A stretch of 64,000 bases of DNA from Plantactinospora mayteni (GCF_016862935.1 NZ_BONX01000039.1:27234-91233); one strand, 5' to 3'; positions 15,013 to 24,496 are shown, counted from the stretch's first letter. Notes: generated from the sequence alone by a model not told the origin. Translations and numbers: made by a program.

Positions 15013-17682
15013 TTGGCCTCGACCACCCGATCCCACGCGGCCCGACCCCAGCCCGTACCGCGACGCGGCTGGAAGATCGCCTCTCGGATGCGCATCATCG
15101 TGGCCGCGCCGCTGGTCGCGGTCGTCGGGTTCGCCGGACTGGCGCTGGCCGACAGCGCCCAGCAGGCCGAGCAGGCCAGCGACCTCGGCGTGCTGGCCCA
15201 ACTGGGCGCCGAGGCGGGCCGGCTGGCCTACCAACTCCAGCGGGAACGGGCGGCCGCCGCCGACCTGTTGACCGCCGCCACGCCCCGCCAGCAGGACACC
15301 TACGCCCGGCAGGCCGCCGACACCGACGAGATAGTCGCGCGCTACCAGCGGCAACGCGCGCTCGCCCCCGAGCCGGCCGCCGGGCCGGGCAGCGTACTGG
15401 CCCGGATCGACAACGCGCTGGCCGACCTGGCGCCGCTACGCACGCAGGTGCGTACCGCCGCGCACGCGGCCGTCTCCGCCACCACGTTCAGCTACCGGAT
15501 CATCATCGCCGACCTGCTGGCCTACCGGGAGTCGATCGCCCAGGGCGTCGTCTCGGCCGAGGTCGCGGACGGGATCCGGGCCGGCGCCGCGCTGTCGAAG
15601 ACCGCGGAGGCGCTCGGCCAGCAACAGGTCGCGGTGCTCCGGGCGATCGCCGCCGGCCAGCTCACCCCGTCGATGCAGCAGGACATCACCGCCGCCCGGA
15701 CCGGCTTCACCGAGAACAGCCTGGCCTTCCTCGGTCTCGCCCCCGGCGAGTGGCAGGTCTGGTGGGAGCAAGCCGGCAGCGGCAAGGAGGCGCTCGCCCT
15801 GCAACGCCTCCAGGACCAGGTCTCCCGGGCCGAGATCGGCGCCCCGCTGGACGTCAACACCAACGCTTGGATCGGTGCCACCCAGGGCTGGGCCGCGCGG
15901 CTCTTCGAGGTGCAGCAGCGGGTCGATGCCGCCGTGCTGGCCGAGGTGGACGCGGCCCGGGTGGAGCAACGCTGGCGGGCCGTTGCCGAGGGCGCCGCGA
16001 TGGCGGTCGCGCTGCTGCTGACCGTACTGGTCACCTGGGCGGTCGCCCGGCAGATCACCCGGCGGCTGCGGCGGCTCCGGGACGCGGCGCACTCGGTCGC
16101 GTACACCGAACTGCCGGCGATGGTGGCCGAGCTGCGCAGCCTGGACAGTGCCGGCATCCATCCGGAGGCGCTCGCCCGGGCGTCCGCGTCCACCCTGGAG
16201 GCGTCCAGTGGTGACGAGATCGGCGAGGTGGGCCAGGCGTTCACCGCCGTACACCAGGCGGCCGTCCGGACCGCCGCCGAGCAGGCGGTGATGCGGGCCA
16301 ACACCGCCGACATCTTCGTCCACCTCAGCCGCCGCGAACAGCGGCTGGTGGACGCGGTACTCGCCCAGGTGGACAAGGTCGAGCGGGACGAGACCGACCC
16401 GGAGCGGCTACAGCAGCTCTACACCCTGGACAGCCTGGCGACCCGGATGGGACGGATCAACGCCAGCCTCCTCGTGCTCGGCGGTGTGGGCGTCGGGCGG
16501 GTACGCCACGAGGACGTACCGATGCAGAAGGTCGTCCAGGCGGCGCTGTCGCAGATCGAGCACTACACCCGGGTCCGGATCGGCGTCGTCGACCCGGACG
16601 TGGCGGTCGCGGCCGACAAGGTCGACGAGGTGGTGCACCTGCTCGCCGAGCTGATGGACAACGCGACGGCGTACTCGCCGCCGGAGACCGAGGCGTGGGT
16701 GACCGCGCGCAGCCTCGGCGACCGGGTCATCGTGCAGGTCAGCGACGAGGGTGTGGGGCTCTCGCTGCAACGGCTGGCCCAGCTCAACGACCTGCTGTCC
16801 CGGCCACCGGCCACCGACGTGGCGGCGGTCCGGGCGATGGGTCTGGTCGTGGTCGGCCAGCTCGCCGGTCGACTCGGGGTGACGGTCGAACTGCGGCCCG
16901 GCCCCAAGCTCGGCACCATCGCCGAGGTGTCGCTGCCGGCGACGCTGATCCGCCCCGTCCCGCCGGAGACCCAACTGCTGGCGCCCAGCCGGTTGTCGGC
17001 GATGCCGGACGGCCGGGTGCGCGGCACCGCCGTACCGGTCGCCTCGTCCCCGGCCACCTCGAACGGCCCGGCCCGGCGGCCGGCCTCGGAGCGGGCGCTG
17101 CCGGCCGCGTCGGTCTTCCGGCCATCGGCCCAGCGGACCGACCGGGGCGACGACCCGACCCAGGAGCTGGTGATCTTCGAGCAGGTCAACAACTGGTTCC
17201 GCACCGACCGCTCGGGCATCCCGGTCGAGACGCCCACGGGCAACGGCACGGGCAGCCCGGTGGGAGGCGGCCCGGTGGGAGGCAGTCCCGTTCCGGTCGG
17301 CCCGCCGGCGGGCCCGCCGGTCGGCCCGCCGGTCGCTGCGCCGGTAGGTGCGTCCAACGGGACCGACGGATCCAACGGTACGGGTGGCTACGCCACGACG
17401 GGCTGGCAGACCCGGGGTGACGAGGGGTGGCGGGCGGCCACCGGACTGGTCAACCCGGACGTCGCCGGGACCACCCCGTCCGGGCTCCCGATCCGTCAGC
17501 CGCAACGGCACCTGGTGCCGGGCGGCGTCGCCCTGCCACCCGAACAGCAGCCGGTCTCGGAGCACCGCGACCCGGCTGAGGTGGCCAACGCGATGGCCGC
17601 CTATGCCCGGGGCGTGGCCGCCCGCCGTCCCAAGCTGGTGAACGCCTCGGCGACAAGTGACGCGACAGGGAGTGCTACGTGA
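15013..17682 (+). CDS. Nitrate/nitrite-sensor-type histidine kinase-like protein (conservon CvnA-type), His replaced
   Basis: An 889-residue membrane protein. A first membrane segment lies at residues 27-47, an extracytoplasmic helical NIT-type sensor region at 50-310, a second membrane segment near 325-347, then HAMP-like and kinase regions. The ATPase core is intact ([14 protein letters not shown] near 546, [13 protein letters not shown]), but the dimerisation motif that reads LDHLATR in conservon kinases is LDSLATR here (near 472), removing the expected His. The C-terminal 200 residues are Pro/Gly/Thr-rich with PVG repeats. The start is TTG 15013 after GGGAG. It overlaps the roadblock gene by 4 bases. 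Confidence 0.85.
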   Translation: MASTTRSHAARPQPVPRRGWKIASRMRIIVAAPLVAVVGFAGLALADSAQQAEQASDLGVLAQLGAEAGRLAYQLQRERAAAADLLTAATPRQQDTYARQAADTDEIVARYQRQRALAPEPAAGPGSVLARIDNALADLAPLRTQVRTAAHAAVSATTFSYRIIIADLLAYRESIAQGVVSAEVADGIRAGAALSKTAEALGQQQVAVLRAIAAGQLTPSMQQDITAARTGFTENSLAFLGLAPGEWQVWWEQAGSGKEALALQRLQDQVSRAEIGAPLDVNTNAWIGATQGWAARLFEVQQRVDAAVLAEVDAARVEQRWRAVAEGAAMAVALLLTVLVTWAVARQITRRLRRLRDAAHSVAYTELPAMVAELRSLDSAGIHPEALARASASTLEASSGDEIGEVGQAFTAVHQAAVRTAAEQAVMRANTADIFVHLSRREQRLVDAVLAQVDKVERDETDPERLQQLYTLDSLATRMGRINASLLVLGGVGVGRVRHEDVPMQKVVQAALSQIEHYTRVRIGVVDPDVAVAADKVDEVVHLLAELMDNATAYSPPETEAWVTARSLGDRVIVQVSDEGVGLSLQRLAQLNDLLSRPPATDVAAVRAMGLVVVGQLAGRLGVTVELRPGPKLGTIAEVSLPATLIRPVPPETQLLAPSRLSAMPDGRVRGTAVPVASSPATSNGPARRPASERALPAASVFRPSAQRTDRGDDPTQELVIFEQVNNWFRTDRSGIPVETPTGNGTGSPVGGGPVGGSPVPVGPPAGPPVGPPVAAPVGASNGTDGSNGTGGYATTGWQTRGDEGWRAATGLVNPDVAGTTPSGLPIRQPQRHLVPGGVALPPEQQPVSEHRDPAEVANAMAAYARGVAARRPKLVNASATSDATGSAT

Positions 17683-18080
17683 ACCAACGAGATCTCGGCT
17701 GGATGCTGGACAGTTTCGTCGAGCGGGCCCCGGAGGTCAGCCACGCGATCGCCATCTCCAGCGACGGCCTGATGGTGGCGTCCACCCGGAACCTGCCACC
17801 GGACCGGGCCGACCAGCTCGCGGCCACCGGCAGCGGCCTGGTCAGCCTGCTCCGGGGTGCCGCGGGCTTCTTCGAAGCGGGCGCGGTGATCTCCAACGTC
17901 ACCCAGCTCGAGGGCGGCTTCATGTTCTCGATGGCGTTCAACGACGGTGCCTCGCTGCTGGTTCTCGCGGCGCCCAGTTGCGACGTCGGCAAGGTCTCCT
18001 ACGAGATGACGGAACTGGCGAACCGGATTGGAGACGTACTGACGCCGGCCGCCCGCGCTGCCGTGGCGCAGAGACGCTGA
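17679..18080 (+). CDS. Roadblock/LC7-domain protein (CvnB-like)
   Basis: A 133-residue soluble protein with the roadblock/LC7 fold ([32 protein letters not shown], then a GGFMFSMAF strand). It starts with GTG within the kinase stop region (4-base overlap) after GGGAG-type bases, implying translational coupling. In actinobacterial conservons this protein sits between the kinase and a DUF742 protein plus a small GTPase. Neither of those follows; a BCAA-type transporter operon does. Roadblock proteins usually scaffold or regulate GTPases, so a partner encoded elsewhere is possible. Confidence 0.88.
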   Translation: MNQRDLGWMLDSFVERAPEVSHAIAISSDGLMVASTRNLPPDRADQLAATGSGLVSLLRGAAGFFEAGAVISNVTQLEGGFMFSMAFNDGASLLVLAAPSCDVGKVSYEMTELANRIGDVLTPAARAAVAQRR

Positions 18081-18180
18081 CGGCGGCGCGGTACCCGGTG
18101 TACCGGAGCCAGTTCCGCCGCACCGTATCGCCGCATTACACCTTCCCCACAACCTTCCTCACCCCTCGACTGGAGAAGTC

Positions 18181-19380
18181 ATGCCTTTCCCCACCGGTAC
18201 GAGCCGGCGTCGCGCCCTGACCGGCGTGCTGCTTGCCCTCGGGTTGACCGTGGCCAGCAGCGCCTGCAACAGCGGCAACGACACCGGCGGCACGCCGGGC
18301 ACGATAAAGATCGGTCTGCTCGCCTCGCTCTCCGGCACCTACGAGGCGGTCGGCACCGAGATCCGCGACGGTTTCGAGCTGTACCTGCGGATGCACGACG
18401 GCAAGCTCGGCGGCCACAAGGTCGACCTGATCGTCGCCGACGAGGGCAACGGCGCGCAGACCGCCGTACCGGCGGCGACGAAGCTGATCAAACAGGACCG
18501 GGTGCAGGCGCTGACCGGCATCGTCGGTGGCGGCTCGGTGGCCGGGGTCGCCCCGGTGCTCGCCGAGGCGAAGATCCCGTTCGTCGGCTCCAACGGCAAC
18601 CCCGGGCTGAAGGACGTCTCGCGGTCCTGGTTCACCTCCTACCTCTCCGACGAGACGGGCGCGGCGATCGCCGAGTACGTCCGGGACAACGTCAAGGGCG
18701 AGGTCTTCGCGATCGGGCCGAACTACCAGGGCGGCTACGACCAGCTGCGCGGCTTCACCGACACCTTCAAGGAGGTCGGCGGCAAGCTCGCCAACCCGGA
18801 CGGCAAGACACTCTGGACGCCGTTCCCGCAGACCACCAACTTCCTGCCGTACTTCGCGCAGATCAAGGCGTCCGGTGCCGAGGCGGTCTACACCTTCTAC
18901 GCCGGCAGCGCCGCCGTCGACTTCGTGAAGCAGTACGCCCAGTCGGAGATCAAGGACCTGCCGCTCTACGCCGCCGGCTTCCTCACCGAGGGCGGGGTAC
19001 TGAACGCACAGGGCGAGGCGGCCCGGAACATCTACTCCGTACTCAACTACTCGCCCGACCTGGACAACGCCGAGAACCGCTCCTTCGTGGCGGCCTGGAA
19101 GGAGAACCACGACGGTTCACCGACCACCTACGCGATGGCCTCGTACGACGCGGCGGCGGTACTGGACAAGGCGATCGGCGCGGCCGGCGACAACCCGACG
19201 GCGGAGACGATCAACAAGGCGATCGCCGGGCTCGGCCAGATCGACAGCCCGCGCGGCACCTGGCAGTTCTCCAAGGAGACGCACTCGCCGGTGCAGAAGT
19301 GGTATCTGCGGCAGGTCCGGCAGGACGGGCGCGCGCTCTCCAACACCGTCGTCGGTGACCTGGCGACCGTGGGCGGATGA
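18181..19380 (+). CDS. Branched-chain amino-acid-type ABC transporter substrate-binding lipoprotein
   Basis: A 399-residue periplasmic-binding-type protein (Peripla_BP_6, LivJ-like). It has a twin-arginine-containing signal (TSRRRALTGVLLAL) ending in the lipobox VASSAC near residue 29, so it is probably anchored to the outer face of the membrane. Mature segments KIGLLASLSGTYEAVG, GGGSVAGVAPVLAEAKIPFVGSNG and SYDAAAVLDKAI fit the family. Ligands could be branched-chain amino acids, urea, amides or aromatic acids. First of five transport genes, each overlapping the next, 100 bases after the roadblock gene. Confidence 0.9.
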   Translation: MPFPTGTSRRRALTGVLLALGLTVASSACNSGNDTGGTPGTIKIGLLASLSGTYEAVGTEIRDGFELYLRMHDGKLGGHKVDLIVADEGNGAQTAVPAATKLIKQDRVQALTGIVGGGSVAGVAPVLAEAKIPFVGSNGNPGLKDVSRSWFTSYLSDETGAAIAEYVRDNVKGEVFAIGPNYQGGYDQLRGFTDTFKEVGGKLANPDGKTLWTPFPQTTNFLPYFAQIKASGAEAVYTFYAGSAAVDFVKQYAQSEIKDLPLYAAGFLTEGGVLNAQGEAARNIYSVLNYSPDLDNAENRSFVAAWKENHDGSPTTYAMASYDAAAVLDKAIGAAGDNPTAETINKAIAGLGQIDSPRGTWQFSKETHSPVQKWYLRQVRQDGRALSNTVVGDLATVGG

Positions 19381-20294
19381 TGCTCCAGGCGGCGCGGGTT
19401 CTCGGCCCGGTCGACCCGTACCTGATCCCGGCTCTGGACGGCGTCGCCTACGGGTTGCTGCTCTTCGTCGCGGCGTCCGGGTTGGTGTTCTGCTTCGGCG
19501 TGGCGAACATCCTCAACCTGGCGCACGGGCTGCTGTACGCGATCGGTGCGTACCTCGCCGCGGCGTTGCTGGACGGCGGCTGGGGCAGCCTGCTGCTCGC
19601 CCTGGGCGTGGGGACGCTGGCGGCGGCCGGCGCGGGAGGTCTGCTCGCGGGCCTGCTCGCGCCGGTCGCCCGGCGGGACCACCTGACCCAGGCGCTGCTG
19701 ACCTTCGGGGTGGCGCTGGCCGGGGGCGCCCTGCTGGTCACCGCGTTCGGTCCGGACAGCCTGCCGGTGCGGATCCCCGCCGCGCTGGACCGTTCGGTGG
19801 AGGTGGCCGGGCACCGCTATGCGGCGTACCGGCTGGTCTTCATCGGGGTGGCGGCGCTGATCGCGGTGCTGCTCTGGCTGGCGGTGGCCAAGACCCGGGC
19901 CGGGATGCTGGTCCGGGCGGCGGTCGACGACGCCGACATGGTGGCCTGCCTCGGGGTGAACCCGGCCCGGATCCGGCTCGGCGTGCTCGGCGCGGCCGGC
20001 GCGCTGGCCGGCGCCGCCGGGGTGCTCGGGGCGCCGATCATCGGTCCGGCCCCGACCACCGGCGACACCGTGCTGCTGCTCTCCCTGGTCGTGGTGGTGC
20101 TCGGCGGCCTCGGCTCGGTCCAGGGCACCCTGCTGGCCGCGCTCGCGGTCGGCGAGATCCAGAGCCTCGGCGTCGCGCTGGCGCCGACGGCCGCGCCGTT
20201 CCTGCTCTTCGCGGCGATGGCCCTGGTACTCGCCGTCCGGGCCCGTGGGCTGCCCGGCCGGTTCCTGCGGCTCCGCCCTGGGGGGTCGACGTGA
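19377..20294 (+). CDS. ABC transporter permease, LivH-like
   Basis: A 305-residue integral membrane protein with about eight hydrophobic segments. LSLVVVVLGGLGSVQGTLLAA and the EAA-like region AVDDADMVACLGVNPARIRLGVL are typical of LivH/UrtB permeases. The start ATG overlaps the preceding stop (ATGA), so translation is coupled. It would pair with the LivM-like permease to form the channel. Confidence 0.9.
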   Translation: MMLQAARVLGPVDPYLIPALDGVAYGLLLFVAASGLVFCFGVANILNLAHGLLYAIGAYLAAALLDGGWGSLLLALGVGTLAAAGAGGLLAGLLAPVARRDHLTQALLTFGVALAGGALLVTAFGPDSLPVRIPAALDRSVEVAGHRYAAYRLVFIGVAALIAVLLWLAVAKTRAGMLVRAAVDDADMVACLGVNPARIRLGVLGAAGALAGAAGVLGAPIIGPAPTTGDTVLLLSLVVVVLGGLGSVQGTLLAALAVGEIQSLGVALAPTAAPFLLFAAMALVLAVRARGLPGRFLRLRPGGST

Positions 20295-21361
20295 CCCCGG
20301 CCGCCCGGCGCTGGCTGGTCCGGGCCGGGGGAGTCGGACTGCTCCTGGTCGCCATCGCGCTGCCGTGGTCCGTGGACGCCTACACCACGTCACTCTTCGC
20401 CCGCACCCTCGTGCTGGGGCTGGTCGGGGTGAGCGTGGCGCTGCTGACCGGTCTGGCCGGACTGCCCACGCTCGGCCAGACCGGCCCGTACGCCGCCGGG
20501 GCGTACGCGAGTGCGCTGGTCGCGATGCACGTCTCGTCGGTCGGGGTGGTGCAGGTACTGACCGGTGCGGCGGCCGGGGCGCTGTTCGCCCTTCTCACCG
20601 TCCCGCTGGTGGTGTATGCCCGAGGCGTGGTCGTCCTGATGATTACCCTGGCCATCGGTGAACTGACGGTGACCGCCGCCGGTCGGTGGACCTCGGTCAC
20701 CGGAGGGACGGACGGGCTCGCCGGAATCCCCGCGATCCAGCCCGTCTGGGGCATGGCTCCGCTGGCCAGCGACCGCGCACGCTATCTGTACACGCTGGTC
20801 GTCGTCGGGGTGGTGATAGCGGCCATGGTGATGCTGTTGCGTACGCCGGCCGGGCTGCTGTTGCGGGCCAGCCGCGACGACGAGGCGCGGACCCGGGCCT
20901 CCGGACACCGGGTCACCGGTTACCTGGCGGTGACCTTCGTCGGGGCCGGCGCGGTGGCGGGGATCGCCGGTTCGCTGCTGATCACCGCACAGCAGTACGT
21001 CTCGCCGGCCGACTTCGGTTTCGACGTCTCCGCACTGCTGCTGCTCGGCGTGGTGATCGGTGGGGCGGCGTCGATCGGCGGCGCGATCGTCGGTACGGCC
21101 CTGGTGATCGCGGTACGGGACTGGCTCTCTGGCCTGCTGCCCGGGTACGCGCCGCTGCTGCTCGGCGGGCTCTTCGTGCTGACCGCCTATCTCTTTCCCC
21201 GTGGTGTGGCAGGTTTTTCGACCGAACTCGCCAACCTGGTCAGATCCCGTTCGCGGGGCCGGACCGGGCCGGGGGATCGCCCCGGGACGGGAATCCAGGG
21301 CCGCCCGTCCCGGGGCGAACCGGTCGGCGCCGCGCCCGTGTCGAGCGGGGAGACACGATGA
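20291..21361 (+). CDS. ABC transporter permease, LivM-like
   Basis: A 356-residue membrane protein, second permease of the importer. Segments LAGLPTLGQTGPYAAGAYASAL, TSVTGGTDGLAGIP and LLLLGVVIGGAASIGGAIVGTALV match LivM/UrtC proteins. The start is GTG 20291, overlapping the LivH-like stop as GTGA; the open frame runs back to 19355 inside the previous gene but that part is out of register with any family. The 45-residue C-terminal tail is rich in Arg, Gly and Pro and is not a family feature. Confidence 0.9.
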   Translation: MTPAARRWLVRAGGVGLLLVAIALPWSVDAYTTSLFARTLVLGLVGVSVALLTGLAGLPTLGQTGPYAAGAYASALVAMHVSSVGVVQVLTGAAAGALFALLTVPLVVYARGVVVLMITLAIGELTVTAAGRWTSVTGGTDGLAGIPAIQPVWGMAPLASDRARYLYTLVVVGVVIAAMVMLLRTPAGLLLRASRDDEARTRASGHRVTGYLAVTFVGAGAVAGIAGSLLITAQQYVSPADFGFDVSALLLLGVVIGGAASIGGAIVGTALVIAVRDWLSGLLPGYAPLLLGGLFVLTAYLFPRGVAGFSTELANLVRSRSRGRTGPGDRPGTGIQGRPSRGEPVGAAPVSSGETR

Positions 21362-22119
21362 CGGCATTCGCCACGACGCCACTGTTGACGGCCGAGGCGG
21401 TGGTCCGCCGGTACGGGTCGCTGGTCGCGGTGGACCGGGTGGACCTCCGGGTCGCCGACGGGGAACGGCACGCCCTGATCGGGCCGAACGGGGCCGGCAA
21501 GACGACCCTGCTCGACCTGATCGGCGGGGCGACCCGGGTCGACGGTGGACGGATCCGGTTTGACGGCCGGGACATCACCCGGCTCGGCCCGGCTCGCCGG
21601 GCCCGGATCGGGATAGGTCGGATCCACCAGCGCCCGGCCGTGTGGCCGTCACTGACCGCAGTGGAGAACGTCGTGGTCGCCGGCTGGCACCAGGCCGGCG
21701 GATTCCGGGGCGTACGCACCCGGGCCCGGTACCGGCGGCGGTTGCGCGAGCCCGCGATGGCGCTGCTCGACCGGGTCGGACTCGCCGGGGTGGCGTCGAC
21801 CACGGCCGCGCACCTGTCGCACGGGGAGCGGCGCCAACTGGAGATCGCGATGGCGTTGGCCGGCCGACCCCGCCTACTGCTGCTGGACGAGCCGGCCGCC
21901 GGACTCTCCGGTGTGGAGGTACACCGGCTGGCCGAGCTGCTGGCCGAACTGCCCCGGGACGTGTCGGTGCTGCTGGTGGAACACCGGCTGGACCTGGTAT
22001 ACGCGCTGGCCGACACGGTCACGGTGCTGCACGACGGCCGACTGGTCACCAGTGGCGAGCCGGACGAGATCCGCAACGCCCCCGCCGTCCGTCGGGCGTA
22101 CGCCGAGGCGGTGCGGTGA
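21358..22119 (+). CDS. ABC transporter ATP-binding protein, LivG-like
   Basis: A 253-residue ATPase: Walker A GPNGAGKTTLLDL, Q-loop IHQRPAVW, signature LSHGERRQLEIA (His in the second Gly position), Walker B LLLLDEPAAGLS and switch His in VEHRLDLVY. The wording of the signature region is LivG-type. It overlaps the permease stop as ATGA. Works with the LivF-like ATPase as a heterodimer. Confidence 0.9.
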   Translation: MTAFATTPLLTAEAVVRRYGSLVAVDRVDLRVADGERHALIGPNGAGKTTLLDLIGGATRVDGGRIRFDGRDITRLGPARRARIGIGRIHQRPAVWPSLTAVENVVVAGWHQAGGFRGVRTRARYRRRLREPAMALLDRVGLAGVASTTAAHLSHGERRQLEIAMALAGRPRLLLLDEPAAGLSGVEVHRLAELLAELPRDVSVLLVEHRLDLVYALADTVTVLHDGRLVTSGEPDEIRNAPAVRRAYAEAVR

Positions 22120-23015
22120 TGCTGCGGGTGCAGGGACTCTTCGCCGGCTACGACGGCGGTACGGTGCTGCACGACATCGACCTCGAGGTGCCGGCCGGTA
22201 CGGTGCAGGCGCTGGTCGGCCGGAACGGTGCCGGCAAGAGCACCCTGGTGCACGCGGTCGCCGGGCTGCTGCGGCCGTACCGGGGAATCGTCTCGGTCGA
22301 CGGCGCGCAACTGGCCGGCAAGCCGGCGCACCGGGTGGCCCGGGCCGGCGTCGGCCTGGTGCCGCAGGGACGCCGGGTGTTTCCCCGGCTGACCGTCTCC
22401 GAACACCTGACGCTGGCCGCGACCGTCCGCCGCCGTGGCACGGCGCAGACGGGTCCGAGATGGACGATCCCGGAAGTGCTGGAACTGCTGCCCCGGCTGG
22501 CCGAGCGGTTGGGCCACCGGGGCAACCAGCTCTCCGGCGGGGAGCAGCAGATGCTGGCCATCGCCCGGGCCCTGCTTACCCAGCCCCGGGTGCTGCTCCT
22601 GGACGAACCGGGCGAGGGGCTCGCCCCGGATCTGGCGGCCCGGGTCCGGGAACTCGTGACCCGACTCGCCGGGGCCGGGTTGTGCGTTCTGCTCGTCGAA
22701 CAACAGCTCCAGCACGCGATCGAGGTCGCAGACCGGATCGCGGTGCTGGATTACGGCCGGCTGGTCTTCGCGGACTCGACGGCCGCCGTGCGCGCCGACC
22801 CCGCCCCGGTGGAGGCGGTACTCAGTGTGGCGGGTGCGGCCACGCCGGCAGGGATCGGACCGGTCCCGTCCGGCCAGGAGTCAACGGCCCCGACCGGGCC
22901 CGACTCCACACGCTCCGGGCCAACGGGAGGCCCGGGCACGCTCGTGCCTGGTTCCAACTCCTCGGCGGACCCCAGGTCCGCCCCGACCACATCCTCTTCC
23001 GCACCCGCACCCTGA
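22119..23015 (+). CDS. ABC transporter ATP-binding protein, LivF-like, with low-complexity tail
   Basis: A 298-residue ATPase: Walker A GRNGAGKSTLVHAVAG, LVPQGRRVFPRLTVSEHL, signature LSGGEQQMLAIARAL, Walker B LLLDEPGEGLAP. This is LivF-type. It starts with ATG at 22119 overlapping the previous stop by one base (TGATG). The catalytic part ends near residue 235; the remaining 60 residues are Pro/Ser/Thr/Gly-rich and absent from typical LivF, suggesting 3' extension into formerly non-coding DNA. Confidence 0.88.
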   Translation: MLRVQGLFAGYDGGTVLHDIDLEVPAGTVQALVGRNGAGKSTLVHAVAGLLRPYRGIVSVDGAQLAGKPAHRVARAGVGLVPQGRRVFPRLTVSEHLTLAATVRRRGTAQTGPRWTIPEVLELLPRLAERLGHRGNQLSGGEQQMLAIARALLTQPRVLLLDEPGEGLAPDLAARVRELVTRLAGAGLCVLLVEQQLQHAIEVADRIAVLDYGRLVFADSTAAVRADPAPVEAVLSVAGAATPAGIGPVPSGQESTAPTGPDSTRSGPTGGPGTLVPGSNSSADPRSAPTTSSSAPAP

Positions 23016-23150
23016 GCACCGTCGGATCCCGACGTTCGTCGCACCGCTGACTCCGTGTCCGCACCGGTACCCCCATGTTCCTCCGGTGCCGACGCGCGAT
23101 GACGCGTGCCCGGATCGTCGTCACAGATCATCACGAAGGAGGTACCGATC

Positions 23151-23966
23151 GTGACTGCCACCCCTGTCAAGAGCAGCTACGCGTTCGACAACCGCTCTCC
23201 GGAGGCCGAGGCGCAGATGCGTGCGCTGGAGACGTTCCTCGATCCGATAACGGCGGAGCGGCTCGCCCCGGTGCTGACCCCCGGCGCGAGATGTTGGGAG
23301 CTGGGTGCCGGTGGCGGCTCGATCGCCCGGCACATGGCCCGGGTCGTCGGCCCCACCGGCCTGGTCATCGCCACCGACATCGAACCGTCCCGGCTGGAGT
23401 CGGAACAGAACCTCGTGGTACGCCAGCACGACGTCCGGACCGGCGCGCCGGAGGGCGGCCCGTTCGACGTCATCCACGCCAGACTGGTCCTGCTGCACCT
23501 GCCCGAGCGACGGCGGGTACTCGCCGAGCTGATCGGTGCGCTCGCCCCGGGTGGCGCCCTGGTGGTCGAGGAGTTCGACTGCACCGCCGGACTGCGGGTG
23601 CTGGCCGCCCCGACCGACGACGCGGCGAAGCTCTTCCAGCAGGTGATGGAGGCGACCCTCGGCATCCTCCAGGACCGGGGCGCGGACCTGGCCTGGGCGC
23701 AGGACGTACACACCGAGCTGGTGTTGGCCGGACTGACCGACGTGGACACCATCACCCACTCGCAGAGCTGGCCGGGCGGCTCGACCGGAGCCTCGCTGCA
23801 CGAGACGAACTCCCGCCAGCTCGAACCCCGGCTGCTCGCCACCGGACTCTCCCCGAACCAGTTGCAGGGGTTCCGGGAACTCGCCAACGATCCGGCATTC
23901 GCCTCGCTGTCGTACCAGTTCGTCTCCACCCGAGGCCACCGGCCCGGACTGGGCAGCGTGAACTGA
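23151..23966 (+). CDS. Class I SAM-dependent methyltransferase
   Basis: A 271-residue Rossmann-fold methyltransferase. Motif I is WELGAGGGSIARHMARVVG, followed by the acidic end of strand 2 (ATDIEP), FDVIHARLVLLHLPERRRVL (motif IV region) and GGALVVEEFD. The start is GTG 23151, because GAAGGAGG lies 8 bases upstream; ATG 23106 would add 15 non-conserved residues. The substrate is unknown: it follows the transporter operon by 135 bases but nothing links it functionally. A strong palindrome lies after it. Confidence 0.85.
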   Translation: MTATPVKSSYAFDNRSPEAEAQMRALETFLDPITAERLAPVLTPGARCWELGAGGGSIARHMARVVGPTGLVIATDIEPSRLESEQNLVVRQHDVRTGAPEGGPFDVIHARLVLLHLPERRRVLAELIGALAPGGALVVEEFDCTAGLRVLAAPTDDAAKLFQQVMEATLGILQDRGADLAWAQDVHTELVLAGLTDVDTITHSQSWPGGSTGASLHETNSRQLEPRLLATGLSPNQLQGFRELANDPAFASLSYQFVSTRGHRPGLGSVN

Positions 23967-24060
23967 CCATCTCCCCGCGCCAGCGGATCGGCGGGTCGGG
24001 GCCCACGCGGCCCGCTTCCTCCCCGGCGGCAGACCGCAGGACCCGCCGCCCGGCTGGCCC

Positions 24061-24102
24061 GGTCCGGCGGTCGACCGGAGCGCTCCGGTCGACCGCCGGA
24101 CC
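24061..24102. terminator. Perfect 42-bp palindrome, probable bidirectional terminator
   Basis: The arms 24061-24081 and 24082-24102 (starting GGTCCGGCGGTCGACC) are exact reverse complements with no spacer. The palindrome lies between the convergent methyltransferase (ends 23966) and small minus-strand gene (ends 24245). RNA would form a very stable hairpin, suiting termination on both strands; extrusion as a cruciform is also possible. Confidence 0.65.
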
Positions 24103-24110
24103 ACCGTCGT

Positions 24111-24173
24111 TTCGGAGTGCTTGCCTTTGGGAGCGCTTGCCTTTCGGGTTGCTTGCCCTTGGTAGCGCATGCC
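24111..24173. repeat. Four tandem copies of a 15-16 bp repeat
   Basis: Units 24111-24125, 24126-24141, 24142-24157 and 24158-24173 each end in GCTTGCC or GCATGCC and begin with a TT-GG pattern, e.g. TTTGGGAGCGCTTGCC. They follow directly after the 42-bp palindrome. There are no spacers. The function is unknown; the repeats are less GC-rich than surroundings. Confidence 0.8.
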
Positions 24174-24244
24174 GCAGAGGCCCGCCCCGGGTCGCCGAAG
24201 GGGAAGGCGGCGAACCGGGGCGGGCCGGTCGGGTGACGAGGCGG

Positions 24245-24493
24245 TCAGCGGCGGCGGGGCACCCAGTAGAGGATCTGCCCCGCGAGCAGGGCGGGATGCG
24301 TGTCGGGCAGCTCCCGCAGCGCGCGGGCGAGGTGCGCGCCGAGGTAGACCATCAGGCCCACCCGGTCGTCGTGGTACGCGGTCACCAGTGCCAGTCGAGC
24401 CGGCCGGCACGGCCACGGGTCGGCGCACCTGCGGCACCGGTACGACGGGTGCGTCGGAATGTGCTTACGCCAACGCTCCTGCGGGCCGATCAC
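24245..24493 (-). CDS. Small conserved Cys-containing protein of unknown function
   Basis: An 82-residue protein with HPSYRCRRCADPWPC, a cluster of three cysteines that could bind metal, then helices VGLMVYLGAHLARALREL and a conserved-looking end GQILYWVPRRR. I recognise this shape from small actinobacterial proteins found next to XRE/DUF397 genes, none characterised. The start is GTG 24493, three bases after the stop of the gene before it, so the two are probably co-transcribed. Confidence 0.65.
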   Translation of the reverse strand: MIGPQERWRKHIPTHPSYRCRRCADPWPCRPARLALVTAYHDDRVGLMVYLGAHLARALRELPDTHPALLAGQILYWVPRRR

Positions 24494-24496
24494 CGG

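Noticed and set aside
15013..18080. Complete conservon (cvnABCD)
   Set aside because: No DUF742 protein or small GTPase follows the roadblock gene; transporter genes do.
19355..21361. Single 668-codon permease fusion
   Set aside because: The first 312 codons are an off-frame reading of the LivH-like gene; the LivM-like gene starts at GTG 20291 with a 4-base overlap.
24111..24173. CRISPR-like repeat array
   Set aside because: The units are directly adjacent without spacers and no cas genes are nearby.
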